From Acidobacteriota bacterium (GTDB lineage: Bacteria > Acidobacteriota > Blastocatellia > Pyrinomonadales > Pyrinomonadaceae): a stretch of DNA of 9,630 nucleotides. Where the stretch lies: contig JACCYR010000341.1 in the NCBI GenBank assembly GCA_013696385.1, positions 1-9,630 on the forward strand, read 5' to 3'. Position numbers and translations under genes: made by a program. Shown here piece after piece: positions 1 to 6,205 of this stretch (positions are counted from its first letter, which is position 1; the number at the start of each line of letters is the position of its first letter). A model generated the notes under the pieces. That model did not search any database, was not told the origin of the DNA, and saw only the letters and a list, made by a program, of their open reading frames with translations.

Positions 1-28
1 AGTAATTTCAGAACAGGAGTATAAAAAT

Positions 29-508
29 ATGGCAATGTCAACAGGCAGCTCGACAGAAGGAGCTACACCAAATATCAATGTTACGCCGTTGATTGACGTT
101 CTATTGGTGCTTTTGATTATTTTTATGGTTATTTCGCCGCTCAAGCCCAGTCGTTTTGAGGCGAAAGTTCCGGCTGAACCGAAACCGGAAGATCAACAAC
201 AAAATCCGAAACCGAACCCTTTGACTTTGGTTGTGGCAGTAAATAAAGCTGATAAAAAGATAACCTTAAACAACGAATCTGTCGGAGACGTTTCGGACCC
301 GAGCGGATTGACAACTGCGCTTTCACAAATCTTTAAAGATAGAGAAAACAACGGAGTTGTCCGCGAAGGGACAAATGAAGTTGAAAAAACCGTATTTATT
401 AAATCGCCCCGTTCGGTCAGATACGGCGACGTTGTAAGTGTAATTGATGCCGTTAAACAAGCAGGGGCGCAGCCAATCGGACTGCAGATTGATGATTTAA
501 CACAATAA
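29..508 (+). CDS. exbD: ExbD/TolR-family biopolymer transport protein
   Basis: Proton-channel partner of an ExbB/TolQ protein, coupling proton motive force across the inner membrane to TonB- or Tol-driven work at the outer membrane. The 159-residue product has the family layout: a short cytoplasmic N-terminus, one transmembrane helix at about residues 19-37 and a periplasmic domain at about 60-159. The motif NVTPLIDVLLVLLIIFMV is diagnostic, and Asp23 matches the helix aspartate essential for proton use in this family. The start ATG at 29 is set by AGGAG at 15-19, 9 nt upstream; an in-frame ATG at 35 is the alternative. The ExbB partner is not in the window and would be expected upstream, off the left edge. 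The Pro/Lys/Gln-rich stretch at about 48-65 looks like an extended linker. ExbD and TolR cannot be separated from this sequence alone. Confidence 0.93.
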   Translation: MAMSTGSSTEGATPNINVTPLIDVLLVLLIIFMVISPLKPSRFEAKVPAEPKPEDQQQNPKPNPLTLVVAVNKADKKITLNNESVGDVSDPSGLTTALSQIFKDRENNGVVREGTNEVEKTVFIKSPRSVRYGDVVSVIDAVKQAGAQPIGLQIDDLTQ

Positions 509-514
509 ATTCAG

Positions 515-571
515 CTTATTTAATTAGCGGAAACGGAAATTACAACCTTCAGTTTCCGCTAATTAAATAAG
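515..571. repeat. Perfect 20-bp inverted repeat between exbD and the TPR gene
   Basis: The arms at 515-534 (CTTATTTAATTAGCGGAAAC) and 552-571 are exact reverse complements around a 17-nt spacer; a further GAA/TTC pairing follows one mismatch inward. It begins 6 nt after the exbD stop. The RNA hairpin would be strong, with a GC-rich core of GCGGAAAC/GTTTCCGC, but no T-run follows, so it is not a textbook Rho-independent terminator. It could stabilise or punctuate an exbD-lipoprotein mRNA. It overlaps the GTG at 571, which argues against that codon as the start of the next gene. Confidence 0.85.
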
Positions 572-579
572 TGGTAAAT

Positions 580-583
580 GGAG
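580..583 (+). promoter_or_regulatory. Shine-Dalgarno for TPR lipoprotein
   Basis: GGAG lies 8 nt before the ATG at 592. It supports that start over the in-frame GTG at 571, which sits in the right arm of the inverted repeat and has no ribosome binding site. Confidence 0.7.
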
Positions 584-591
584 TCGAACGA

Positions 592-1458
592 ATGAGATTC
601 TCTCGTTTAGGGATATTAATTTTAATTTTATTTACAGTATTAATCGGAGCAAACTGCTCTTATTATAACCGCATCATCACCAGAAAAAATTTGGTTGATG
701 GCGGAAAAGCCTATAAAGACAGAAAATTCCAAGAAGCCGAACAGCTTTTTCGTGATGCAGTTGCACGCGATCCCGAGGGAAAATCTCTCGAAGGCAGAAC
801 GGCGCAATTATTCTTAGCCCGAACTTTGCATTCTGAATATATTGGCAATCGTTCCAATACAGCAAAGGCAGAAGAAGCTATTGAGCAATACAAAAAAGTT
901 TTGGCGGAAGATGTAGATGACCAAAGTTCTTTCAAAGCGGTTGCTAACCTTTTGGAAAATCTTAACCGTGACGATGAATGGCTAGCTTGGGTAACTGCCC
1001 GAACGCAAAATGCAAATGTGCCGAAAGAGCAGCGGGCTGAAGCCTACACTTCGTTGGCGGCAAAAAAATACAGTTGTGCTAATGATATTTCGGATATTGA
1101 ACCTGTTAAAAAAACGGTTATCAAAGAAGGCAGACCGGAATTTGAATTTAGTAAGCCGGAAGATGCGCAAATTTTTGAACAGTTTAAGCAATGTGTCTCT
1201 GAGGGTTTGAATTTAATTAATCAAGCTGTCGAACTCGACCCAAACAGCGATTCTGCTTGGTCATATAAAGCAAACTTTTTAGTTCAACAGGTGCGTTTGG
1301 CTGAAATGGAAGGTAATAAGGAATTAAAAGAAGAATTAAAAGCCCAAGCCCAGGTAGCTAAAGACAGATATACCGAACTTGCGACTGAAAAAAGACGTAA
1401 GGCGGATGAAGAAGAGGCGCGGAAGAAAGCTGAGGAAGAAGCGGCTAATAAAAAATAG
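592..1458 (+). CDS. TPR-repeat lipoprotein of unknown function
   Basis: Predicted lipid-anchored envelope protein of 288 residues; specific role unknown. Residues 1-21 form a signal peptide with Arg2/Arg5 and a hydrophobic core, ending in IGANC with the candidate lipidated Cys22. A TPR-like unit spans about 33-63 (GGKAYKDRKFQEAEQLF, then a helix ending in ARDP), and a second spans about 201-233 (INQAVELDPNSDSAWSYKA). The region between is mostly helical and contains Cys162 and Cys201. The C-terminus (about 240-288) is a highly charged Glu/Lys/Ala helix resembling coiled coil. The start at 592 gives a normal signal peptide and has GGAG 8 nt upstream. It follows exbD on the same strand with only a hairpin between, so co-transcription is possible. 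Asn at position -1 of the lipobox is unusual, so lipidation is probable, not certain. Confidence 0.82.
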   Translation: MRFSRLGILILILFTVLIGANCSYYNRIITRKNLVDGGKAYKDRKFQEAEQLFRDAVARDPEGKSLEGRTAQLFLARTLHSEYIGNRSNTAKAEEAIEQYKKVLAEDVDDQSSFKAVANLLENLNRDDEWLAWVTARTQNANVPKEQRAEAYTSLAAKKYSCANDISDIEPVKKTVIKEGRPEFEFSKPEDAQIFEQFKQCVSEGLNLINQAVELDPNSDSAWSYKANFLVQQVRLAEMEGNKELKEELKAQAQVAKDRYTELATEKRRKADEEEARKKAEEEAANKK

Positions 1459-1483
1459 ATTTTTTAAACTTAACTTTTAAGAC

Positions 1484-1525
1484 AGGTGATACTTAATTAC
1501 AATAATTATTGGGTATCACCTTTTT
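1484..1525 (+). terminator. Rho-independent terminator after TPR lipoprotein
   Basis: A 9-bp perfect stem, AGGTGATAC (1484-1492) with GTATCACCT (1513-1521), is extended inward by wobble and A-T pairs and runs directly into TTTTT (1521-1525). It lies 26 nt past the stop of the TPR gene and separates it from rel. Confidence 0.85.
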
Positions 1526-1584
1526 CAGTTATCAGTTATCAATTTTCTGTTGATTGATAACTGATAACTGATAACTGATAACTG
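1526..1584. repeat. GATAACT heptamer array forming an inverted repeat before rel
   Basis: Four tandem GATAACT units (1556-1583, plus a trailing G) lie on the right. The left arm (1526-1543) is an exact 18-nt reverse complement of 1553-1570, leaving a 9-nt loop. The array starts directly after the terminator T-run and ends 3 nt before the rel start codon, so it occupies the whole place where a leader and ribosome binding site would normally be. Confidence 0.92.
1554..1582 (+). promoter_or_regulatory. Possible promoter inside the heptamer array
   Basis: TTGATA (1554-1559, 5 of 6 to the -35 consensus) is 17 bp from GATAAC (1577-1582, 4 of 6 to the -10 consensus). Transcription would begin at about 1588-1590, on the rel start codon, giving a leaderless message. 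This is speculative: repeats of this composition make chance matches likely. Confidence 0.25.
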
Positions 1585-1587
1585 TTT

Positions 1588-3795
1588 ATGATTCGCATTG
1601 AAGATATCATTGAGAAGGTAGAAAAAAACCGTCCGGACTCTAATATTGAACTTATCCGGCGGGCTTATATGTTTTCTGCCTTGCATCACAAGGGGCAAAA
1701 ACGCGCGTCGGGCGAACCTTATCTCGTGCATCCTTTAGAAGTTTCGGACATTTTGGCGGAAATGCGGCTCGATGAAGTCAGCGTTTCTACCGGACTTCTG
1801 CACGATGTCGTCGAAGATACGCTCGTTGACCTTGAAACAATCCGCAATTATTTTGGCGACGAAATCACACAGCTCGTTGACGGTTTGACAAAAATCGCGC
1901 ATATCAGCAATCTTTCCAAAGAAAAACAGCAAGCCGAAAACATCCGCAAAATGGTTTTGGCAATGACCACTGATGTCCGCGTCGTGTTAATAAAACTTGC
2001 CGACCGTCTGCATAATATGCGGACGATGCAATTTTTAAATCCTGAAAAACGCGCCCGCATTTCGCAAGAAACGCTTGATATTTACGCGCCGATTGCTCAT
2101 CGCTTGGGAATGGGTAAAGTCCGAAGCGAACTTGAAGATTTGTCTTTTCAAAATCTTTATCCGCAGGAATATAAAAAACTTTCCGTTGAAATCGAAGCGC
2201 GTCGTCCGGAACTTGAAGCCGCACTGGAAAAAATTACCGGCTCAATCAGGGAAAAACTCGATGAAAATGACGTGCCGTTTGTCGAAATCCAAGGTCGCGT
2301 TAAACGTCTCTATTCGCTTTGGAAAAAGTTGAAGAAACGCAAACTGACAATTGATCAAGTTTATGATTTGATTGCCGCCCGAATAATTACGACCAACGAG
2401 AAAAAGAATTGTTATGTAGCTTTGAGCGTTATTCACGATTTATGGACACCTGTGCCGGAGCGTTTTAAGGATTGGATTGCGATTCCGCGAGATAATTTGT
2501 ATCAATCGCTTCATACGTCGGTTATCGGCGACAGCGGTCAATCGTTTGAAGTCCAAATTCGCACCGAAGAAATGCATCAGATTGCCGAGGAAGGCGTGGC
2601 GGCGCACTGGAAATACAAGGAAAGCAAACTCGGCAAACAAGAAGAAGATGCAAGTCTCGACGAACTGCGCCGAACGGTGGAAAAACTTTTATTGCCCTTG
2701 GTTGAATCAACCAATGAAACACAAGATTCGGAAGATTTTATCGAATCACTGAAACTTGATTTGTATCCAAAAGATGTCTATGCTTTTACGCCGATGGGCA
2801 AAGTCATTCAACTTCCGCGTGGTTCAACGCCGATAGATTTTGCATATGCGATTCACTCAGAAGTTGGCGACACCTGCACCGGCGCAAAAATAAAGGGGCG
2901 TATCGTGCCGCTTAGAACAGAACTGCAAAACGGTGATGTGGTTGAAATTTTAACTACACCAAACTCCAAACCTTCGCGTGATTGGCTCAATTATATAATA
3001 ACTTCCCGCGCCCGAAACCGGATTCGGCATTGGATTTCCGAAGCTCAACGCGCCGAATCAATCGAAATCGGGCGCAAATTGCTTGAAAAGGAAGCTGACA
3101 AATTCCACGTTGCACATAAAAAACTGCTTAATAACGAAAATGAATTGAAGCGCATTGCTAACGAATATGGCTTAGGACGACCGGAAGATTTGCTGGCTTC
3201 AATCGGTTACGGGAAAACATTGCCGCGCAACGTGATAGCAAAATTTTTAGGGACGGAGAAATTTGCCGAACTCGACCCGGACAAAAAGAAAGAAACCAAA
3301 TTTCAAAGCGGTGTGAAAGCCGTCAAGAAATTTATCGGTTTGGGTGAGGATACCATCATTGTCAAAGGCATTGATAACTTATTGACCGCCCGCGCCCGCT
3401 GCTGCAATCCACTTCGCGGCGAAGACATTGTAGGGTATATTTCGCTCGGAAAAGGCATCGTCGTCCATAACAAACGCTGCAAAAATGTCCAACAGCTGAT
3501 GATTAACAAAGATCGGATTGTCGAGGTGGAATGGGCAAAAAATGAAAAAGAAGAAATTCAATCAGTGCGACTTTTGGCAACGACGGAAAATCGGATGGGA
3601 ATGTTGGCGGGAATTACCAATGCCATTGCTGAAATCAAAACCGGCATTCGTGATGCAAACGCAAAAGTTTCCAAAGACGATCGGGGCTTAATCGAAGTAA
3701 CGATTGAAGTTTTTGATAAAAAACATCTCGACAAAGTAATAAGTTCAATTGAGCAGGTTCCGGGCGTGATTGCCGTCGAGAGAATGAATTCCTGA
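1588..3795 (+). CDS. rel: Bifunctional (p)ppGpp synthetase/hydrolase (Rel/SpoT)
   Basis: Cytoplasmic stringent-response enzyme that transfers pyrophosphate from ATP to GDP/GTP and also hydrolyses (p)ppGpp. The 735 residues are full length and in family order. HD hydrolase at about 28-180 has His48, His72-Asp73, Glu76-Asp77 and Asp139 in KLADRLHN. Synthetase at about 230-345 has Asp260, RFKD (292-295), NLYQSLHT and Glu321 in EVQIRT. TGS is at about 396-457, the Cys-rich region (RCCNP, Cys605/606 and Cys631) at about 600-635 and ACT at about 660-735. RxKD, as opposed to ExDD, marks the bifunctional type, and the hydrolase residues are intact, so both activities are expected. ATG 1588 gives the usual Rel N-terminus, but no Shine-Dalgarno precedes it; the heptamer array ends 3 nt upstream. 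The stop overlaps the downstream inverted repeat. Confidence 0.97.
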   Translation: MIRIEDIIEKVEKNRPDSNIELIRRAYMFSALHHKGQKRASGEPYLVHPLEVSDILAEMRLDEVSVSTGLLHDVVEDTLVDLETIRNYFGDEITQLVDGLTKIAHISNLSKEKQQAENIRKMVLAMTTDVRVVLIKLADRLHNMRTMQFLNPEKRARISQETLDIYAPIAHRLGMGKVRSELEDLSFQNLYPQEYKKLSVEIEARRPELEAALEKITGSIREKLDENDVPFVEIQGRVKRLYSLWKKLKKRKLTIDQVYDLIAARIITTNEKKNCYVALSVIHDLWTPVPERFKDWIAIPRDNLYQSLHTSVIGDSGQSFEVQIRTEEMHQIAEEGVAAHWKYKESKLGKQEEDASLDELRRTVEKLLLPLVESTNETQDSEDFIESLKLDLYPKDVYAFTPMGKVIQLPRGSTPIDFAYAIHSEVGDTCTGAKIKGRIVPLRTELQNGDVVEILTTPNSKPSRDWLNYIITSRARNRIRHWISEAQRAESIEIGRKLLEKEADKFHVAHKKLLNNENELKRIANEYGLGRPEDLLASIGYGKTLPRNVIAKFLGTEKFAELDPDKKKETKFQSGVKAVKKFIGLGEDTIIVKGIDNLLTARARCCNPLRGEDIVGYISLGKGIVVHNKRCKNVQQLMINKDRIVEVEWAKNEKEEIQSVRLLATTENRMGMLAGITNAIAEIKTGIRDANAKVSKDDRGLIEVTIEVFDKKHLDKVISSIEQVPGVIAVERMNS

Positions 3796-3890
3796 AAATT
3801 CCAAATTCCAGATTCCAAATTTTTGATTAATTAGTTGATAGTATTCATAGTCCGCAATTTGGAATTTATAATCTGGAATTTGGAATTTTT
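3795..3890 (+). terminator. ATTCCAA-heptamer inverted repeat, probable rel terminator
   Basis: Left arm 3795-3814 and right arm 3870-3889 are a perfect 20-bp inverted repeat. The left side is built from ATTCCAA (3798-3804), ATTCCAG (3805-3811) and ATTCCAA (3812-3818). The right side adds a further AATTTGGAAT copy at 3856-3865. The hairpin ends in TTTTT followed by CC and TTTT, as expected of a factor-independent terminator, although the roughly 55-nt loop is long. It starts on the last base of the rel stop codon. Confidence 0.65.
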
Positions 3891-3908
3891 CCTTTTATCT
3901 GTTAAAAT
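3880..3908 (+). promoter_or_regulatory. Candidate promoter for ridA
   Basis: TTGGAA (3880-3885) and TAAAAT (3903-3908) are separated by 17 bp, matching 4 of 6 and 5 of 6 of the sigma-70 consensus. The -35 element lies within the heptamer repeat. Transcription would start near 3915, giving a leader of about 40 nt. This is only a consensus match by eye. Confidence 0.3.
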
Positions 3909-3956
3909 TCGCCTTTTGCTTAACTAATCGAAAAGTAAATAAAGACAAGTATATTT

Positions 3957-4334
3957 GTGAAAGAAATAATTATAACGGAAAACGCGCCGGGCGCAATCGG
4001 ACCTTATTCACAAGCCATAAAAATAGAAAATATGGTTTTTTGTTCGGGACAAATTCCGATTGACCCGCAAACCGGCGAATTTGTTTCAGAAGATACGGCG
4101 GAACAAACCCGACAGGTTTTGAAAAATTTGAGCGCGGTTTTGGAAGCGGCGGGAACAAATTTGAACAATGTCGTTAAAACAACCGTATTCTTAGCAGATA
4201 TGAATGATTTTGCGGCGATGAACGACATTTATGCGGAGTTTTTCAGCGAAAACAAACCGGCGAGAGCAACCATTCAAGCAGCGCGTCTGCCGAAAGATGC
4301 GCAGGTTGAAATTGAGTGCATTGCGGTCATTTAA
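3957..4334 (+). CDS. ridA: RidA-family reactive intermediate deaminase
   Basis: Predicted cytoplasmic enzyme (YjgF/YER057c/UK114 family) that hydrolyses reactive enamine/imine products of PLP enzymes to ketoacids and ammonia; members are usually trimers. The 125 residues match the family length end to end. Visible signatures are GAIGPYSQA (Tyr17), FCSGQIPIDP, the Arg103 of PARAT that holds the substrate carboxylate, and the C-terminal ARLPKDAQVEIECIAV with Glu120. The start is taken as GTG 3957 because it supplies the conserved N-terminal strand (KEIIITENAPGAIGPYSQA) and the next in-frame ATG is inside the fold. There is no clear Shine-Dalgarno before it. It is the last plus-strand gene before convergent rpmB. 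Physiological substrates cannot be read from sequence. Confidence 0.93.
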   Translation: MKEIIITENAPGAIGPYSQAIKIENMVFCSGQIPIDPQTGEFVSEDTAEQTRQVLKNLSAVLEAAGTNLNNVVKTTVFLADMNDFAAMNDIYAEFFSENKPARATIQAARLPKDAQVEIECIAVI

Positions 4335-4375
4335 CATTTAATGAAAACCTTTTGATAAATGTTAAATGTTAAATG
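4328..4375. repeat. TTAAATG-heptamer inverted repeat after ridA
   Basis: A perfect 13-bp inverted repeat pairs 4328-4340 (CATTTAACATTTA) with 4356-4368. The right side carries two TTAAATG units (4362-4375) after a one-base variant ATAAATG (4355-4361). The left arm contains the ridA stop codon. It may end ridA transcription, but it is very A+T rich and is followed by the short A-run that serves rpmB on the other strand. Confidence 0.8.
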
Positions 4376-4411
4376 AAAAAAGCCAAACGCCGAAAAAATC
4401 GCACGTTTGGC
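4376..4411 (-). terminator. Rho-independent terminator of rpmB
   Basis: Read on the minus strand, GCCAAACG (4411-4404) and CGTTTGGC (4389-4382) make an 8-bp perfect stem followed by six T residues (4381-4376). It sits 33 nt past the rpmB stop. A smaller 6-bp hairpin (4411-4416 with 4424-4429) shares its outer edge. Confidence 0.88.
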
Positions 4412-4443
4412 AACCGAAATTCCCGGTTGTGCTTCAAAAGTAA

Positions 4444-4638
4444 TTACGCCGCTTTGATAATTTTGCCGCCTTTAATGCAACGGGTGCAAACTTTCATTCG
4501 CACATTTCCGCCCTGCGGACGCTGCGTGCGGATTGATTGCAGATTTGGGTTAAACCGCCGCCGAGTTTTGTTATTCGCGTGTGAAACATTATTTCCAAAT
4601 TGCGGACCTTTGCCGCAGACATCGCATCGTTTTGCCAT
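4444..4638 (-). CDS. rpmB: 50S ribosomal protein L28
   Basis: Small basic protein of the large ribosomal subunit. The 64-residue product starts MAKRCDVCGKGPQFGNNVSH, a classic L28 N-terminus, followed by the Arg/Lys-rich rRNA-binding segment (NNKTRRRFNPNLQ). It is the zinc-ribbon (C+) form: Cys5-x2-Cys8 pairs with Cys51-x2-Cys54. The start at 4638 is preferred over the in-frame ATG at 4656, because GGAGG (4654-4650) precedes it and the longer version adds six residues foreign to the family and overlaps that site. It is a single-gene unit: convergent with ridA, divergent from the PpiC gene, with its own terminator. Confidence 0.97.
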   Translation of the reverse strand: MAKRCDVCGKGPQFGNNVSHANNKTRRRFNPNLQSIRTQRPQGGNVRMKVCTRCIKGGKIIKAA

Positions 4639-4649
4639 AATTTTAAAAG

Positions 4650-4654
4650 CCTCC
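4650..4654 (-). promoter_or_regulatory. Shine-Dalgarno for rpmB
   Basis: GGAGG on the minus strand lies 11 nt before the ATG at 4638 and fixes the L28 start. Confidence 0.75.
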
Positions 4655-4687
4655 AAAAAATAATAACGAGGTAGAAAGAAAGAGTTT

Positions 4688-4718
4688 TGTTATAAACTCA
4701 AAAACAAAATTTATAACA
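4688..4718. promoter_or_regulatory. 9-bp inverted repeat in divergent promoter region
   Basis: TGTTATAAA (4688-4696) and TTTATAACA (4710-4718) are perfect reverse complements 13 bp apart, centred in the gap between divergent rpmB and the PpiC-like gene. An overlapping short palindrome pairs GAGTTT (4682-4687) with AAACTC (4694-4699). They could be operator half-sites, or simply the symmetric -10 boxes (TATAAC on each strand) of two divergent promoters. Confidence 0.4.
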
Positions 4719-4739
4719 TAAAGTAGATAAGAAAATCAA
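4710..4739 (-). promoter_or_regulatory. Candidate rpmB promoter
   Basis: On the minus strand TTGATT (4739-4734, 4 of 6) and TATAAA (4715-4710, 5 of 6) are separated by 18 bp. This would give a start near 4703 and a leader of about 65 nt. The -10 box overlaps one arm of a 9-bp inverted repeat (4688-4696 with 4710-4718) in the divergent region. Confidence 0.4.
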
Positions 4740-4764
4740 GCAACGACAGATATGGTTAATTTTG

Positions 4765-4770
4765 AAGGAG
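4765..4770 (+). promoter_or_regulatory. Shine-Dalgarno for PpiC-like lipoprotein
   Basis: AAGGAG lies 11 nt before the GTG at 4782. The upstream in-frame ATG at 4752 has no such site, so the GTG is preferred. It also leaves a typical short lipoprotein signal peptide. Confidence 0.6.
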
Positions 4771-4781
4771 TAAAAGCCACA

Positions 4782-5984
4782 GTGCTAAAATTTAAATTTT
4801 TTACAATTGCTTTTTTAGCGATTGCCGCGTTTGTTTTGACAAATTGTTCAAGTAATAGTGCGAATACTAATCCGACAACTTCCGGTGGAGTTGACCCGAA
4901 TGAAACCGCCGCAACCGTCAACGGCAAAGCTATCAAATTAGAAGAAGTCGAGCGCGTTATCAAACAACAGGGACAAGGGCAGGAAGCTAAACTTTCGCCG
5001 TTGGAACTAGCGCAGGCGCGCTTGCAAGTTTTGGAAACATTGATCCAAAACGAAGTTTTGTTTCAAAAAGCCGAAAAAGAAGGAACTGTTCCTAAAGACG
5101 AAGATGTTACGGTCGAGTTTAATAAGCAAAAAACAGCAAGCGGATTGTCTGCCGAACAGTTTAACGCGAAAATGAAGGAAATCGGCGAAACCGATGCGAC
5201 GGCACGTGAAGCTATCAAAAAACGGCTTGCAATTCAGAAACTGATTGATAATATTACAGGTAAAATTGAACCGCCGAAAGACAGCGAAATAGAAGCATTT
5301 TATAACGGCAATAAAGATGCTTTTGTTAAAAAACGTGGTGTAAAACTTGCGGCGATTGTCGTTGATCCAGCTAATAACGGCGAAGGCGACACAACCAAAA
5401 GCGAGGCTGACGCAACTTTGAAAATCAAAGAAATTCAACAACAGTTAGCGGCAGCAAACGGAGCAAATTTTTCTCAAGTTGCAAGTGAAAAAAGTGAAGA
5501 CCCAAGCAAAATTAAAGGCGGTGAACTCGGTTACGTTTCCGAAGACGAATTAAAACAAAATTTTTCCTCGCAGGTGGCGCAAGCGTTTATGGACGAAAAG
5601 TTTCCGGTCGGCAGTATAACGCCGCCACTGAGTATCGCGGGCAAATACTATATTTTCAAACTGCAGGAAAGAAACAATAAAGAAGAAGCCCAGACTTTAG
5701 AAACGCCCGGCGTGCGCCAGCAAATTACCGATTCGCTCATCAACGCCCGCAAACAGCTTTTAAGTGCTTCGTATGCGGCAATGGCGATGAATGATGCAAA
5801 GGTTGAAAATTATCTGGCAAAGAAAGTTGTCGAAAATCCGAATGAATTGAGCGGAGCGCGTCCGGCAAGCGCGGAAACACCGGCGGCGAACACCAACGTC
5901 AACCTAAATTCAAATACAAATGCTAATACAAACGTGAATACGAAACCGGAAACCAAACCTTCGGCAAACACTAATACAAAATAG
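4782..5984 (+). CDS. SurA/PpiC-like periplasmic chaperone lipoprotein
   Basis: Predicted envelope protein-folding factor, 400 residues from GTG 4782 (410 from ATG 4752). Residues 1-21 are a hydrophobic signal ending LTNC, with Cys22 the candidate lipid anchor. A Ser/Asn/Thr-rich tether follows, then a SurA-like N-terminal helical domain (about 40-165; NGKAIKLEEVERVIKQ, then LETLIQNEVLFQKAEKEG). A parvulin-like domain spans about 183-297, with FSQVASEKSEDPSKIKGGEL, the glycine-rich turn and GSITPPL. A helical segment follows, and an Asn/Thr-rich disordered tail ends the protein (about 370-400). Both histidines typical of active parvulins are replaced: Ala191 precedes IVV where HILV is expected, and Tyr290 stands where GYHIIK is expected. 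A chaperone role without proline isomerisation is therefore likely (inference). No partner gene is adjacent. Confidence 0.85.
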   Translation: MLKFKFFTIAFLAIAAFVLTNCSSNSANTNPTTSGGVDPNETAATVNGKAIKLEEVERVIKQQGQGQEAKLSPLELAQARLQVLETLIQNEVLFQKAEKEGTVPKDEDVTVEFNKQKTASGLSAEQFNAKMKEIGETDATAREAIKKRLAIQKLIDNITGKIEPPKDSEIEAFYNGNKDAFVKKRGVKLAAIVVDPANNGEGDTTKSEADATLKIKEIQQQLAAANGANFSQVASEKSEDPSKIKGGELGYVSEDELKQNFSSQVAQAFMDEKFPVGSITPPLSIAGKYYIFKLQERNNKEEAQTLETPGVRQQITDSLINARKQLLSASYAAMAMNDAKVENYLAKKVVENPNELSGARPASAETPAANTNVNLNSNTNANTNVNTKPETKPSANTNTK

Positions 5985-6034
5985 TTTTTGTTTATCAAAT
6001 TCGAGAGCAGTTTTCGATTGAGTGTCAGGAAAAA

Positions 6035-6119
6035 TTTTGAGTTCCAACTTTAGTTGGCTCTTGTGTCATAAGAACCAACTAAAGTTGGAACTCAAAACAG
6101 CTAAAGTTGGAACTCTAAA
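6035..6119. repeat. 23-bp perfect inverted repeat plus third arm copy
   Basis: Arms 6035-6057 and 6075-6097 are exact 23-bp reverse complements around a 17-nt loop that itself pairs partly (TCTT with AAGA). A third, partial copy of the right arm follows: 15 nt at 6101-6115 (CTAAAGTTGGAACTC) is identical to 6079-6093, a 22-nt period. The left arm could therefore pair with either of two partners. The arm contains a near-palindromic core, CCAACTTTAGTTGG. It lies about 50 bp past the PpiC stop. Confidence 0.92.
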
Positions 6120-6156
6120 CGCGCCCGTAAATTCAATCCTAATCCGCTTTAAGCTG

Positions 6157-6189
6157 ACGAGTAACGGGTTTCGTTGCTCGTTATTTTTT
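6157..6189 (+). terminator. Terminator or attenuator immediately before the ABC-F gene
   Basis: A 10-bp stem with one G-T pair, ACGAGTAACG (6157-6166) with CGTTGCTCGT (6172-6181), a 5-nt loop and then TTATTTTTT. It ends 16 bp before the ABC-F ATG. As a terminator of the PpiC gene it would be 170 bp past the stop. Its closeness to the next start leaves no room for a normal promoter and leader after it. Confidence 0.8.
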
Positions 6190-6205
6190 GTGATAAATTT
6201 TCAAG

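Noticed and set aside
571..591. GTG at 571 as the start of the TPR lipoprotein
   Set aside because: It lies in the arm of the inverted repeat without a ribosome binding site; ATG 592 has GGAG at proper spacing and gives a normal signal peptide.
1556..1584. CRISPR-like tandem repeat before rel
   Set aside because: The units are 7 bp with no spacers and no cas genes nearby.
4373..4663. A 96-codon plus-strand open frame opposite rpmB
   Set aside because: It is the antisense of the clear L28 gene and its terminator; its composition is that of a shadow frame.
5007..5441. A 144-codon minus-strand open frame inside the PpiC-like gene
   Set aside because: Its Phe/Cys-rich translation is the reverse of Lys/Glu-rich coding sequence; no start signal or protein family is apparent.
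6035..6119. Insertion sequence or MITE termini
   Set aside because: The arms are separated by only 17 nt, no target-site duplication is evident, and a third arm copy follows in tandem; this fits a fold-back repeat better than a transposon remnant.
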